From Chersky-806 sp038252255 (GTDB lineage: Bacteria; Actinomycetota; Acidimicrobiia; IMCC26256; JAENVU01): a DNA stretch of 64,000 nucleotides. Both the position numbers and the translations under genes were made by a program. This document shows, in pieces, positions 50,825 through 58,838 of the stretch. The stretch spans positions 248,001 to 312,000 of the forward strand of contig JBBSAM010000001.1 of NCBI GenBank assembly GCA_038252255.1, given 5' to 3'. The notes below the pieces were generated by a model. That model searched no databases. It was not told where the DNA came from and was given only the letters and a program-made list of their open reading frames with translations. The stretch's first letter is position 1. Every line of letters begins with the position of its first letter.

Positions 50825-51538
50825 CTACTGACCGGGACGTGGGGTCGACATGAGCTCCGCCGACACCACGAAGCGCTGCGCCGAGCTGCCGATCGGGTGG
50901 CAGGTGAAGATCGTGAGGTTGCGACCGGGCTTCTGATCGACGATCCAGAGCGCGGTGTTGGCGACGACCTGGGTGCCGGTGACGTGGTAGGTGTACGTGC
51001 CGCTCGGATCCGACAGGATGATCTCGTCACCCGGGGAGAGCTCGGCGACGCGAAGGAACGGTTCGGTGTGCGTGGTGCGGTGGCCGGCCAGGACGACGTT
51101 GCCCCAGGAGCCGAATGCAGCAGTGCCGGGCCAGTGCGCGGGACCCGCGTCGATGACCATCTGCTCGATGCCCTCGTGCACTCGCTGGTCGACACCGATC
51201 TTCGGGATCTGGATGCGGCCGATGTCGACCAGAGCAACGCGGTTCCCGGCATTCGGCAACGGCGCGGGAGTCGGAAGCGGCGGGACGGGATTCGGCGGCG
51301 GCGGCGGGGTCGGCGGAGTCGCGGCGGCGATCGCCAGCGCGGGCTCGACCATGCGGATCGCGGTGGGGCGGATCACGGCCGGCGCGCGCTCGGGCCGATG
51401 GGCCGCCAGCTTCGTGAGCAATGGGCGCGTCGACTGGCCCTCGGCTTGACCCGGGGTGAGCGCGATTGCGCCGGAACCGACGACGAGTGCGACGGCGAGC
51501 GCAAGGAGCAGGGGGCGGCGGCAGTAGGTGTGTTTCAT
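50825..51538 (-). CDS. class E-type sortase
   Basis: 237 residues from ATG at 51538. Signal-anchor RRPLLLALAVALVVGSGAIA, a Pro-rich linker (TPPTPPPPPNPVPPLPTPAP), then the sortase barrel: RIQIPKIGVDQRVHEGIEQM, His in VVLAGHRTTHTEPFLRV, Cys in LTIFTCHPIGSSAQRFVVSA and the Arg in AQRFVV. Attaches secreted proteins to the wall or builds pili; class E members usually recognise LAxTG. No candidate substrate gene is adjacent. Confidence 0.88.
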   Translation of the reverse strand: MKHTYCRRPLLLALAVALVVGSGAIALTPGQAEGQSTRPLLTKLAAHRPERAPAVIRPTAIRMVEPALAIAAATPPTPPPPPNPVPPLPTPAPLPNAGNRVALVDIGRIQIPKIGVDQRVHEGIEQMVIDAGPAHWPGTAAFGSWGNVVLAGHRTTHTEPFLRVAELSPGDEIILSDPSGTYTYHVTGTQVVANTALWIVDQKPGRNLTIFTCHPIGSSAQRFVVSAELMSTPRPGQ

Positions 51539-51587
51539 TGCACGAGGAACATCGGCACTCGACCGGCCGACCTGTAGACCGGGAGCC

Positions 51588-52235
51588 GTGGACGACGTGG
51601 TTCCTGCCCCCGACGAAATCGAGCTGGCAGCCCGTTTTTCGGGGTCTTTCGGCCCGCTCCGGGCCGCGGACACGGAGCTGGATTCGGCGCTGCGCACGCA
51701 TGCCGATCACCGCGTACGCGCGGCGGCGCTCGGAGCACTGGTCCGCCGCGGGAGCGCGCGCCGCGCCCGTGCGGCATGGCAGCGCGCCGTCACCGATCCG
51801 GTGCCGGCAGTGCGACGGCGCGCCACGGAGCTCGCTCCGCGTGTCGCGCCGGCACCGGTCGTCGGACTGCTCGAGCTGCTCGCGGATCCGGACCCGCTCG
51901 TCGCGGAGTCCGCGGCGTGGGCGCTCGGCGAGATCGACTGGTCCGGCCGCACGCGTGCGCGTGTCGTCCGCGCGCTGGCGGGAGCGGCTCGCACGCATCC
52001 CGATCCGCTGGTCCGCGAGTCGGCCGTTGCCGCACTCGGCTCGATCGGTGACCCCGCCGGTCTCCCGGCAATCCTCATCGCGTGTGGTGACCGCCCACCG
52101 ATCCGCCGGCGCGCGGTGCTCGCGTTAGCGCCCTTCGACGGCCCCGAGGTCGACGCCGCGCTGGCCCACGCGCTCACCGACAGCGACTGGCAGGTCCGTC
52201 AGGCGGCCGAAGACCTGACCCAGTCTCCAACGTGA
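51588..52235 (+). CDS. HEAT-repeat protein
   Basis: 215 residues built of about six HEAT-like helix pairs: HADHRVRAAALGALVRRGSA, DPVPAVRRRATELAPRVAPA, DPDPLVAESAAWALGEIDWS, HPDPLVRESAVAALGSIGDP, DRPPIRRRAVLALAPFDGPE. A protein-binding scaffold; partner unknown. GTG at 51588 follows GGGAG at a short distance and TAGACC at seven bases; GTG at 51597 is possible. Divergent from the sortase gene. Confidence 0.82.
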   Translation: MDDVVPAPDEIELAARFSGSFGPLRAADTELDSALRTHADHRVRAAALGALVRRGSARRARAAWQRAVTDPVPAVRRRATELAPRVAPAPVVGLLELLADPDPLVAESAAWALGEIDWSGRTRARVVRALAGAARTHPDPLVRESAVAALGSIGDPAGLPAILIACGDRPPIRRRAVLALAPFDGPEVDAALAHALTDSDWQVRQAAEDLTQSPT

Positions 52236-52300
52236 ACGGTCCCGACCGACGGAGGAGCAGCGAGCTCGCAGGAGTGGTGAGCTCGCGAGCTCGACCGAGA

Positions 52301-53308
52301 TTACGTCCGGGCCCGGCCCATGAACATGTCCTTCAGGCGGTCGAAGGACTCGAGGCAGCGGCCGGCGCCGAGGACGACGCACTCGAGTGGCGCGTCGACG
52401 AGGTGCACCGGGAGCGCGGTCTCCTGGGCGATGCGCAGGTCGAGGCCACGGAGCATCCCACCGCCACCGACGAGATGGATCCCGTGGTGGATGAGATCCT
52501 GCGCGAGCTCGGGCGGGGTTTGGGACAGCGCGGCGACGACCGCGTCGCAGATGGCGCGCACCTGCTCCTCGATCGCGCCGCGTACCTCTTCCGGCGCCAG
52601 GATGATCGTCTTCGGCAGCCCACTCATGAGATCGCGGCCACGCACCTCCACCTTGTACTCGTCGGGTGTCGGGAATGCCGATCCGATCGCGAGCTTGATC
52701 TCCTCCGAGGTGCGCTCGCCGATCGCCATCCCATACTCACGCCGCACGTAGGTCTGGATCGCCGCGTCAATGTCGAACGATCCGACGCGAACCGCTTCCA
52801 ACGCCACTACGCCGCCCAGCGAGATCACCGCGACCTCGGTCGTGCCGCCACCGACGTCCACGACCATGTTCCCCATCGGCTCGTGAATCGGGAGGCCGGC
52901 GCCGATCGCCGCGGCCATGGGCTGCTCGATGAGGTAGGTCGCCGCGGCACCGGCGCGCCGCGCCGCTTCGAGCACCGCCCGTTGCTCGACGTGGGTGATC
53001 GCGGACGGCACGCAGATGAGCACGCGCGCGCGGTAGATGCGTGACACGCCGGCGCGCTGGAAGAGGAGTCGGATCATGCGCTGCGTGATCTCGAAGTCGG
53101 TGATCGCGCCACCGCGGAGCGGACGCACGGCCACGATGTAGCCCGGCGTGCGCCCGATCATCTGCCAGGCCTCGTGGCCCATCGCGAGGACGTCTTGTGA
53201 GCGACTGTTCAGCGCGATGACGGTCGGCTCGTTGAGGATGATTCCTTGCCCGCGCGAATAGACCAGCGTGTTCGCGGTGCCCAGGTCGATCGCCAGGTCT
53301 CTAGCCAG
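52301..53308 (-). CDS. mreB: rod-shape protein MreB, apparent CTG start
   Basis: 335 residues, the normal MreB length. Actin-fold motifs: LARDLAIDLGTANTLVYSRG (phosphate 1), EPTVIALNSRSQDVLAMGHE, RALICVPSAITHVEQRAV-type connect region (VLICVPSAITHVEQRAVLEA), NMVVDVGGGTTEVAVISLGG (phosphate 2) and HLVGGGGMLRGLDLRIAQET (adenosine). The N-terminus aligns with the usual MxRDLAIDLGTANT only if translation begins at CTG 53308; no ATG, GTG or TTG exists in frame between there and about 53420, and the first ATG (53182) would remove the first phosphate loop. GGAG lies eight bases before the CTG. The start overlaps the stop of the small upstream gene by eight bases. Confidence 0.93.
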   Translation of the reverse strand: MARDLAIDLGTANTLVYSRGQGIILNEPTVIALNSRSQDVLAMGHEAWQMIGRTPGYIVAVRPLRGGAITDFEITQRMIRLLFQRAGVSRIYRARVLICVPSAITHVEQRAVLEAARRAGAAATYLIEQPMAAAIGAGLPIHEPMGNMVVDVGGGTTEVAVISLGGVVALEAVRVGSFDIDAAIQTYVRREYGMAIGERTSEEIKLAIGSAFPTPDEYKVEVRGRDLMSGLPKTIILAPEEVRGAIEEQVRAICDAVVAALSQTPPELAQDLIHHGIHLVGGGGMLRGLDLRIAQETALPVHLVDAPLECVVLGAGRCLESFDRLKDMFMGRART

Positions 53309-53474
53309 ACCGGCGACTCCGTGGCTCCTGCTCGCGCTCGTTGGGCGCGAGCGCCTGGCGGCGCGCCTCGAAGTCCGCGATGCCGGCGTCGATTCCGGTC
53401 GGGCGGCGGTTGCGCAGCACCACGACCAGCACCCCGATCGCGATCAGCACCACGGCCAGAATCAGGAACTCCAC
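53301..53474 (-). CDS. 57-residue single-span membrane protein upstream of mreB
   Basis: GTG at 53474 with GAGGAGGA seven bases before it; TAG at 53303-53301. One span (VEFLILAVVLIAIGVLVVVL) followed by a basic segment RNRRPTGIDAGIADFEARRQ and a charged tail. Lies between moaE and mreB on the same strand, and overlaps mreB in another frame, so it is probably translationally coupled to it. No family known; a membrane partner for the cytoskeleton is conceivable. Confidence 0.75.
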   Translation of the reverse strand: MEFLILAVVLIAIGVLVVVLRNRRPTGIDAGIADFEARRQALAPNEREQEPRSRRSG

Positions 53475-53511
53475 TCGCGCTTCCTCCTCGTTGCTCTCGA
53501 ACTCGTCGTGC

Positions 53512-54006
53512 TCAGGTTCTGGATTCCTTGGCCAGGACGGGCCGGATCGGCTGCTCGCCGAGTGCCCAGTCCGATCCCTCGGCCCAGTGCTCCCGCTTCC
53601 AGATCGGCGCTGTCTCCTTCAGCGTGTCGATGCAGAAGCGTGCCGCGTCGAAGGCCTCGGGTCGATGGGGTGCCGAGACGACGACCGCAACCGACACCTC
53701 CGAGAGGGCGAGCGGCCCGGTCCGGTGGAGCAGGCCCACGCGCTCCAGCACGGGCCACCGGCGGCGGGCCTCGGCGACGATCTCGCTCAGCACCCGCCGA
53801 GCCTCGTCCTCATACGCCTCGTAGTCCATCCCGGCCACCCCGCCGCGACCATCGGAATGGTCGCGCACGACTCCGAGGAAGCTCACCACGGCACCGGCCG
53901 CCGGCGTCGTCGCCCACGACACCACCGCCTCAACGGGCAAGGGTGCCTCGGTCAGCGCGAGCCAGTCGGCGCCGTCCGGGGGTGCGGGCTCTCGGGAGGT
54001 GGGCAC
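53512..54006 (-). CDS. moaE: molybdopterin synthase catalytic subunit MoaE
   Basis: 164 residues from GTG at 54006. AGAVVSFLGVVRDHSDGRGG, MDYEAYEDEARRVLSEIVAE, GLLHRTGPLALSEVSVAVVV, SAPHRPEAFDAARFCIDTLK and the active-site lysines in ETAPIWKREHW: a complete MoaE. It converts cyclic pyranopterin monophosphate to molybdopterin with MoaD, which is not in the window. 37 bases upstream of the small membrane protein. Confidence 0.93.
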   Translation of the reverse strand: MPTSREPAPPDGADWLALTEAPLPVEAVVSWATTPAAGAVVSFLGVVRDHSDGRGGVAGMDYEAYEDEARRVLSEIVAEARRRWPVLERVGLLHRTGPLALSEVSVAVVVSAPHRPEAFDAARFCIDTLKETAPIWKREHWAEGSDWALGEQPIRPVLAKESRT

Positions 54007-54106
54007 GGGTTCATTGTAGGGACGGATCCCAATCGCGCTCCGAGCCGACCGACTCGCCCGCTCTCGAGGCCGTGCGGGCCGCGGTCCCATGCTTCCGATC
54101 CGTCGG

Positions 54107-54119
54107 TACACTCCGCGAC
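54107..54119 (+). promoter_or_regulatory. putative leaderless -10 element for the HtrA-like gene
   Basis: TACACT at 54107-54112 precedes the ATG at 54120 by seven bases. It is in the 113-base divergent region with moaE. No Shine-Dalgarno sequence is present. Confidence 0.35.
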
Positions 54120-55283
54120 ATGGCCCCAGAGGAGGCCGGGGACGAAGACGCGAGCGGCCCGCCGCCGCATCCCCTCGATCGCCCCTGGGTTCACCCATCC
54201 GAACTGGTTGCAGGCAGGCGACCGGCACCTCGGCCAGCCCGCCCCAGGCGCTCACGCGACCTGCTGCTCGCGCTCGGCGCCGGGGTCATCGGTGCGTTGG
54301 CGATGGTCCTGATCCTGGCGGCAGCCGGGCTGCTGAGCGAATCGTCGGACACGGGGCAGGCCCGGGCTGCCACCGAGGAGTCGTCCGATCCGGACGTAGC
54401 GGCACGCCTCGCGGCGGTGGCGAGCCACAGCGTGGTCGGCATCCTCATCAGCACCCCAACGGGATCGAAGCGGGTCTCGGGCGTCTGCGTGCGCAACGGC
54501 GAGATCATCACGAGCGCGCACGCGATCGAGGGCGCGACCACTCTGACAGTCGTGGGAGCCGACGGCGCCCGCGCACCCGGGACCGTCGTGGGTGCGGACC
54601 CGACCACCCAGCTCGCCCTCGTGCGCGTCGACAGCGGTGCACAACCGGCGAAGCTCGCCGCGAACGGGAACGTGCGCGTCGGCCAGTGGATCCTCGCGCT
54701 CGGAGGAAGCGACGGCACTGGCCCGTGGGTCGCGGCCGGTGTCGTGGCCTCCGTCGGCGGTTGGGCCACGAACGGCTCGGGCTTCCCGACCGCAGGGCTC
54801 ATCACCGTGGACGCGGCGACGCCGCCCGAGGCTCGCGGCGGCGCGCTGCTCGACCGCCAGGGCCATGTCGTCGGCGTGCTCGCGGGTGCAACCACCGACG
54901 AGATGGGCGGGCTCGCCACTCCGATCGCGACCGTCCGTGACGTCGCGGCGCAGCTCGCGGAGAAGGGCCAGGCCGAGCACGGCGCCCTGGGAGTCCGCGC
55001 GATCGACGAGGTCCATCCGCGAGGTGCTCGGCTGGCGTCGGTCGTCGAGGGCAGCGCGGCGGCGAGGGCCGGGCTGATCGCCGACGACGTCGTCGTGCAG
55101 GTCGACGGCGCACCGGTGCGCAACGTGGCGGATCTCGTCGTGGCCGTGCGGCTGCGTCAGCCCGACGATCGGGTGCAGCTGACGATCATGCGCCGCCGGA
55201 AGCCGCGGAAGATGACGGTCGTGCTAGGCACCGCCGCGACCACCGAGAGCATCGAGCCCGCGGCGAGCGTCAGCACCGGGTAG
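54120..55283 (+). CDS. degenerate HtrA/trypsin-like PDZ membrane protein
   Basis: 387 residues. A cytoplasmic N-terminus with LDRPWVHPSELVAG, one span (LLLALGAGVIGALAMVLILA), a chymotrypsin-fold domain and a PDZ domain (SAAARAGLIADDVVVQVDGA). The triad is broken: His is kept in IITSAHAIEG, but the Asp of the usual DLAVL is Gln in PTTQLALVRV, and the Ser of GNSGGP is Arg in EARGGALLD. It is probably a non-proteolytic binding or signalling protein. The ATG follows a -10-like TACACT. Confidence 0.85.
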   Translation: MAPEEAGDEDASGPPPHPLDRPWVHPSELVAGRRPAPRPARPRRSRDLLLALGAGVIGALAMVLILAAAGLLSESSDTGQARAATEESSDPDVAARLAAVASHSVVGILISTPTGSKRVSGVCVRNGEIITSAHAIEGATTLTVVGADGARAPGTVVGADPTTQLALVRVDSGAQPAKLAANGNVRVGQWILALGGSDGTGPWVAAGVVASVGGWATNGSGFPTAGLITVDAATPPEARGGALLDRQGHVVGVLAGATTDEMGGLATPIATVRDVAAQLAEKGQAEHGALGVRAIDEVHPRGARLASVVEGSAAARAGLIADDVVVQVDGAPVRNVADLVVAVRLRQPDDRVQLTIMRRRKPRKMTVVLGTAATTESIEPAASVSTG

Positions 55284-55309
55284 GTGCTCGGCGATGGCAC
55301 GGCGCGAGA

Positions 55310-56407
55310 ATGGGTCCGATGGCTCCTGAACCCGCAAGCCCCGACGTCACCGCCGCCGATCCCGACGAGCTCGACGACGTCGACCGCGAGCTCCTCAATG
55401 CCTTGCAGTGGGACTTCCCGGTCGTCGCCCAGCCGTACGCCGCGCTCGGTGAGCGGCTCGGCATCTCCGAGGCCGAGGTGCTGCGCCGGACCCGCCGGGT
55501 CAAGGAGTCGGGGGTGCTCCGGCAGCTCTCGGCGATCTTCGACACGCGAGCACTCGGCTACTCCTCGGCGCTGGTCGCGGCTCGCATCGAACCCGACCAC
55601 ATCGACGAAGCCGCGGCGATCATCAGTCGCCACCCGGGTGTGAGCCACAACTACAAGCGCAACCACTCGTACAACCTCTGGTACACGCTCGCGGTGCCGC
55701 CGGGCGAGGACTTCGACGAGCATCTCGACGCGCTCCACCGCGAGTCCGGTGCGCTCGTCACCCGCAAGCTCCCGACGCTGAAGCTCTACAAGATCGGTGT
55801 GAAGCTCGACATGACCGGTCACACCGCGGCGAACGCCAAGGCCGAGGTGCTCGCGCACGAGCGACCGGAACGCCGGGCCGAGATGGAAGCGCCGGAGCTG
55901 AGCGCCTGGGACACCGCCGTCATCTGCATCGCCCAGGAAGACCTCCCCCTCGTCGAGCGGCCCTTCGCGGCGCAGGCGATGGCGATCGGCGGTACCGAGG
56001 ACGAGCTCCTGGCCACGTTGCAGTCGTTCTCCGAACGCAAGCTCATGCGCCGCTTCGCGGCAGTGATGAACCACCGCAGTGCCGGCTTCAAGGCCAACGC
56101 GATGGGGGTCTGGGCGGTCCCCGAGGATCAGCTCGAGACGATCGGGCCGCAGATGGCCGGCTTCGCGGCCGTCTCCCACTGCTACCGGCGCCCCACCTAC
56201 GAGGACTGGCCGTACACGGTGTTCACGATGGTCCACGGCCGGACCGGCAAGGACTGCGAGGCGACGATCGACGCGATCCGCGACGAGACCGGCGTCGAGG
56301 AGTTCGACCTGCTGTGGTCGATCAAGGAGTACAAGAAGGTGCGGCTCCGCTACTACGGCCCCGAGTGGGACACGTGGCGCAGCGAGCACCTCAGCCCGAC
56401 CACGTAG
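55310..56407 (+). CDS. two-domain Lrp-like protein, siroheme decarboxylase AhbA-AhbB/NirDL type
   Basis: 365 residues; ATG at 55310 or 55319. Two tandem Lrp/AsnC-like units. Unit 1: helix-turn-helix LDDVDRELLNALQWDFPVVA and GVSHNYKRNHSYNLWYTLAV. Unit 2: helices from SAWDTAVICIAQEDLPLVER and AVSHCYRRPTYEDWPYTVFT. The VSHxYxR...YxxWYT/PYT pattern is characteristic of siroheme decarboxylase subunits AhbA and AhbB, normally two proteins, which form didecarboxysiroheme for heme or heme d1. Here both are on one chain. An ordinary regulator is less likely given these motifs. Confidence 0.8.
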   Translation: MGPMAPEPASPDVTAADPDELDDVDRELLNALQWDFPVVAQPYAALGERLGISEAEVLRRTRRVKESGVLRQLSAIFDTRALGYSSALVAARIEPDHIDEAAAIISRHPGVSHNYKRNHSYNLWYTLAVPPGEDFDEHLDALHRESGALVTRKLPTLKLYKIGVKLDMTGHTAANAKAEVLAHERPERRAEMEAPELSAWDTAVICIAQEDLPLVERPFAAQAMAIGGTEDELLATLQSFSERKLMRRFAAVMNHRSAGFKANAMGVWAVPEDQLETIGPQMAGFAAVSHCYRRPTYEDWPYTVFTMVHGRTGKDCEATIDAIRDETGVEEFDLLWSIKEYKKVRLRYYGPEWDTWRSEHLSPTT

Positions 56408-56433
56408 CCCACGAGCGAGCTGAGCTGCGTTCC

Positions 56434-57483
56434 TCAGCGCCGACGCTTGCGCCGGCGGCGGAGCAGCTCGAGGGTCAACCCCGTGGCGATGCCGGCGGCG
56501 GCGACTCCGGCCACGATGGCGATCGTCCGAAGTGAGGGAAGGCGAGACGGTGGTCGCGCGTCGACTGTCTCGAGGATGGTCTCTTCGTTCGTATGGCTCG
56601 GTGCCCAACCGAGCGCCTGCAGCCGGTCCGACGCGACCACCCATGGGAACACCAGGTAGGGAACGACCGTCGGCGGCACATCGCCGACGCCGGTCGACCA
56701 CATGCGCACGAGCGCGCGACGCAGCACGTCGGCCGGCAGCGGCGGCAGCACCGCGCGCGGCACGAGCGCGCCGAGCGCCTCCGCGCCGAGCCAGCCGTCG
56801 GCGGCGACGTTCAGGACACCGGGGTGGTCCTCGCGCACGACGAGCGTGAGCGCGCGCACGACGTCGTCCACGTGGACCACCTGGATCGGCGGAGCCGCTC
56901 CCCGCACCCGGGGTCGGGAGGGGCCGGTCAGCAGCCGCGCCCAGAGATGGTGCGCGCCGGCCCCGAGCACGGGCGCCGTACGCAGGGTGGTGATGGTGAC
57001 CGCCGGGTGGTCGTGCTGCCACTCGGCCAGCATCCGCTCGACCTCCGCCGCGTGCACGGCCGGGCTGAAGCCAGGGTTGGGACGGAGCGGCGCGTCCTCG
57101 GTCAACGGGAGCGGGTTCGTCGCCCACGCGCCGTAGACCGCGGTGGTGGAGAGCCGCACGATCTTGCGTACTCCCACCGCGGCGGCGGCGTCGAGCACGC
57201 GGCGCGTGCCTTCGACGTTCACCCGGGTCATCAGTGGCTCGTCCGCGATCGGATCGACCACCGCCGCGAGATGCACGAGCACGTCGACGCCTTCGAGCAG
57301 CGGTTTGAGGTCCTGCCCGGCGATGTCCACCCGGTGCTGCTCGAGATGCGGGGACCGGCGCGGCGGTTCGCGCACGTCGAGCCCGACGATCCTCGCGACG
57401 TCCGGTTCGGCCTCCAGTCCGAGCAGCAGACGCTGCCCGAGGAAGCCGGCGATGCCGGTGACGGCGACGGTTCTGGAGGCCAT
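56434..57483 (-). CDS. extended SDR (epimerase/dehydratase-like) with a C-terminal membrane span
   Basis: 349 residues from ATG at 57483. Cofactor motif AVTGIAGFLGQRLLLGLEAE, VDVLVHLAAVVDPIADEPLM, RLSTTAVYGAWATNPLPLTE. The active-site YxxxK expected near residue 140 is not visible: FSPAVHAAEVERML stands where family members have YxxxKAEVE. A last hydrophobic segment, TIAIVAGVAAAGIATGLTLE, and a run of arginines suggest anchoring to the membrane. It may bind NAD(P) without standard SDR chemistry. Confidence 0.82.
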   Translation of the reverse strand: MASRTVAVTGIAGFLGQRLLLGLEAEPDVARIVGLDVREPPRRSPHLEQHRVDIAGQDLKPLLEGVDVLVHLAAVVDPIADEPLMTRVNVEGTRRVLDAAAAVGVRKIVRLSTTAVYGAWATNPLPLTEDAPLRPNPGFSPAVHAAEVERMLAEWQHDHPAVTITTLRTAPVLGAGAHHLWARLLTGPSRPRVRGAAPPIQVVHVDDVVRALTLVVREDHPGVLNVAADGWLGAEALGALVPRAVLPPLPADVLRRALVRMWSTGVGDVPPTVVPYLVFPWVVASDRLQALGWAPSHTNEETILETVDARPPSRLPSLRTIAIVAGVAAAGIATGLTLELLRRRRKRRR

Positions 57484-57492
57484 GAGAGTCCA

Positions 57493-57504
57493 TAGACTGA
57501 CCGC
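57493..57504 (+). promoter_or_regulatory. putative leaderless -10 element for the DUF2342 gene
   Basis: TAGACT at 57493-57498 then six bases, then GTG at 57505. This lies within the 21-base gap to the divergent SDR gene, leaving no room for a long leader. Confidence 0.4.
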
Positions 57505-58788
57505 GTGACCGACGTTCCTCAACCTGGGGACGCCGGGGACGACGATTCCGGGCACGAAGCCGTACCCGGACCCTTCGGCCTCCCTGGCATCCCCGGGCTC
57601 GACTTCTCCCAGCTCGACCTCGCCCAGGTCATGCGCATGCTGCAGTCCGAGGGTCCGGTCAACTGGGAGATCGCGCACCAGATCGCGGGTTACGTCGCGC
57701 TCGACGGCGCGACCAGTGATTCACCGGTGAGCGACGCCGAGCGAGCCGAGCTCGTCGAGCTCGCCGGGGCGGCCGAGAGCCACGTCGTCGCCGAGACCGG
57801 ACTCTCGAGCGCGCTCGGCTTGCGCACCAGTGTGATGGGGCGGCGCGAGTGGGCCGACCTGTCACTCGACGCGCTGCGACCGGTGCTCGAGGCGTTGGCG
57901 GTGACGCTGCGCCAGGCGCTCGAAGCAGGCGACGAGCCGATGGGTCCGGGCGGGAACCACCCCTCCGGGGCCAACCCGTTCGGGTTCGGAGGCGGAGGCG
58001 ACCCGTTCGGCGGCCTGCTCACGATGCTCGCGCCGCTGCTGCTCGGAGTGCAGGCCGGGTCGATGGTCGGCTATCTCGGCCAGCACGCGCTCGGCCGCTA
58101 CGACCTCCCCCTCCCTACCGACGACGAACCCACGCTCGCCTTCGTCCTGCCGAACCTCGCCGCGTTCGAAGAGGCGTGGTCGCTCGAGCCAAAGGACCTG
58201 CGGTTCGCCGTGGCGCTGCACGAAGTGGTCCACGCGGCGGAGCGGTCCGTGCCCTGGGTGCGCGAGCGACTGGTCCGCCTGGCCATCGAGTACGTCTCGG
58301 CCTACGAGGTCGACTCCCCTGCGTTCGAGCAGCAGTTCGGCGAGATCGACCCGAACGACCCAGCGTCGTTCGCGGGGATCGCCGAGCATCCCGAGGCGCT
58401 CCTCGGGGCCATGCAGTCGGCGCGCCAACCCGAGATCCTCGCTCGCGTCCAGGGGCTCACGATGGTGCTCGAGGGATACGCCGACGTGGTCGTCGAACGG
58501 CTCGGGTCGCGCCTGCTCCCCGACTTCGCCCGGATCCACGAAGCCATGCAGCGCCACCACGTCGAGCGGGGCGAAGCCGAACGCTTCGTCGAGCAGCTGC
58601 TCGGGCTGCGGCTGGACCGCGAGCACTACGAGCGGGGGGAGAGGTTCTGCGCCGGGGTGGTCGAGCGAGCGGGCCTAGAAGGGCTGAACCGAGTGTGGGA
58701 GTCCGAGCGCATGCTCCCCACCCCCAACGAGATCGACGCGCCCGGCCTCTGGCTCGCGAGGATCGACCTCCCCGACCTCGACGGATAG
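57505..58788 (+). CDS. zinc-dependent metalloprotease-like protein (DUF2342)
   Basis: 427 residues from GTG at 57505. An N-terminal segment including VNWEIAHQIAGYVALDG, a Gly/Phe-rich loop (NPFGFGGGGDPFGG), one hydrophobic stretch, then GQHALGRYDLPLPTDDEPTL, FVLPNLAAFEEAWSLEPKDL, the zincin motif in VALHEVVHAAERSVPWVRER and the downstream Glu/Asp helix LTMVLEGYADVVVERLGSRL. These define the actinobacterial DUF2342/zincin_2 family, once tied to F420 genes. HExxH is intact; substrate unknown. Confidence 0.9.
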   Translation: MTDVPQPGDAGDDDSGHEAVPGPFGLPGIPGLDFSQLDLAQVMRMLQSEGPVNWEIAHQIAGYVALDGATSDSPVSDAERAELVELAGAAESHVVAETGLSSALGLRTSVMGRREWADLSLDALRPVLEALAVTLRQALEAGDEPMGPGGNHPSGANPFGFGGGGDPFGGLLTMLAPLLLGVQAGSMVGYLGQHALGRYDLPLPTDDEPTLAFVLPNLAAFEEAWSLEPKDLRFAVALHEVVHAAERSVPWVRERLVRLAIEYVSAYEVDSPAFEQQFGEIDPNDPASFAGIAEHPEALLGAMQSARQPEILARVQGLTMVLEGYADVVVERLGSRLLPDFARIHEAMQRHHVERGEAERFVEQLLGLRLDREHYERGERFCAGVVERAGLEGLNRVWESERMLPTPNEIDAPGLWLARIDLPDLDG

Positions 58789-58824
58789 GCGACCACCGAC
58801 CGCGACCGATCTCTCCGTTCGGCG

Positions 58825-58838
58825 AGTGGGTCAGTTTG
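58825..58838. repeat. end repeat AGTGGGTCAGTTTG, left copy
   Basis: Identical to 59494-59507 and, inverted with one mismatch, to 59514-59527. It overlaps the stop codon of the kinase gene. Confidence 0.6.
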
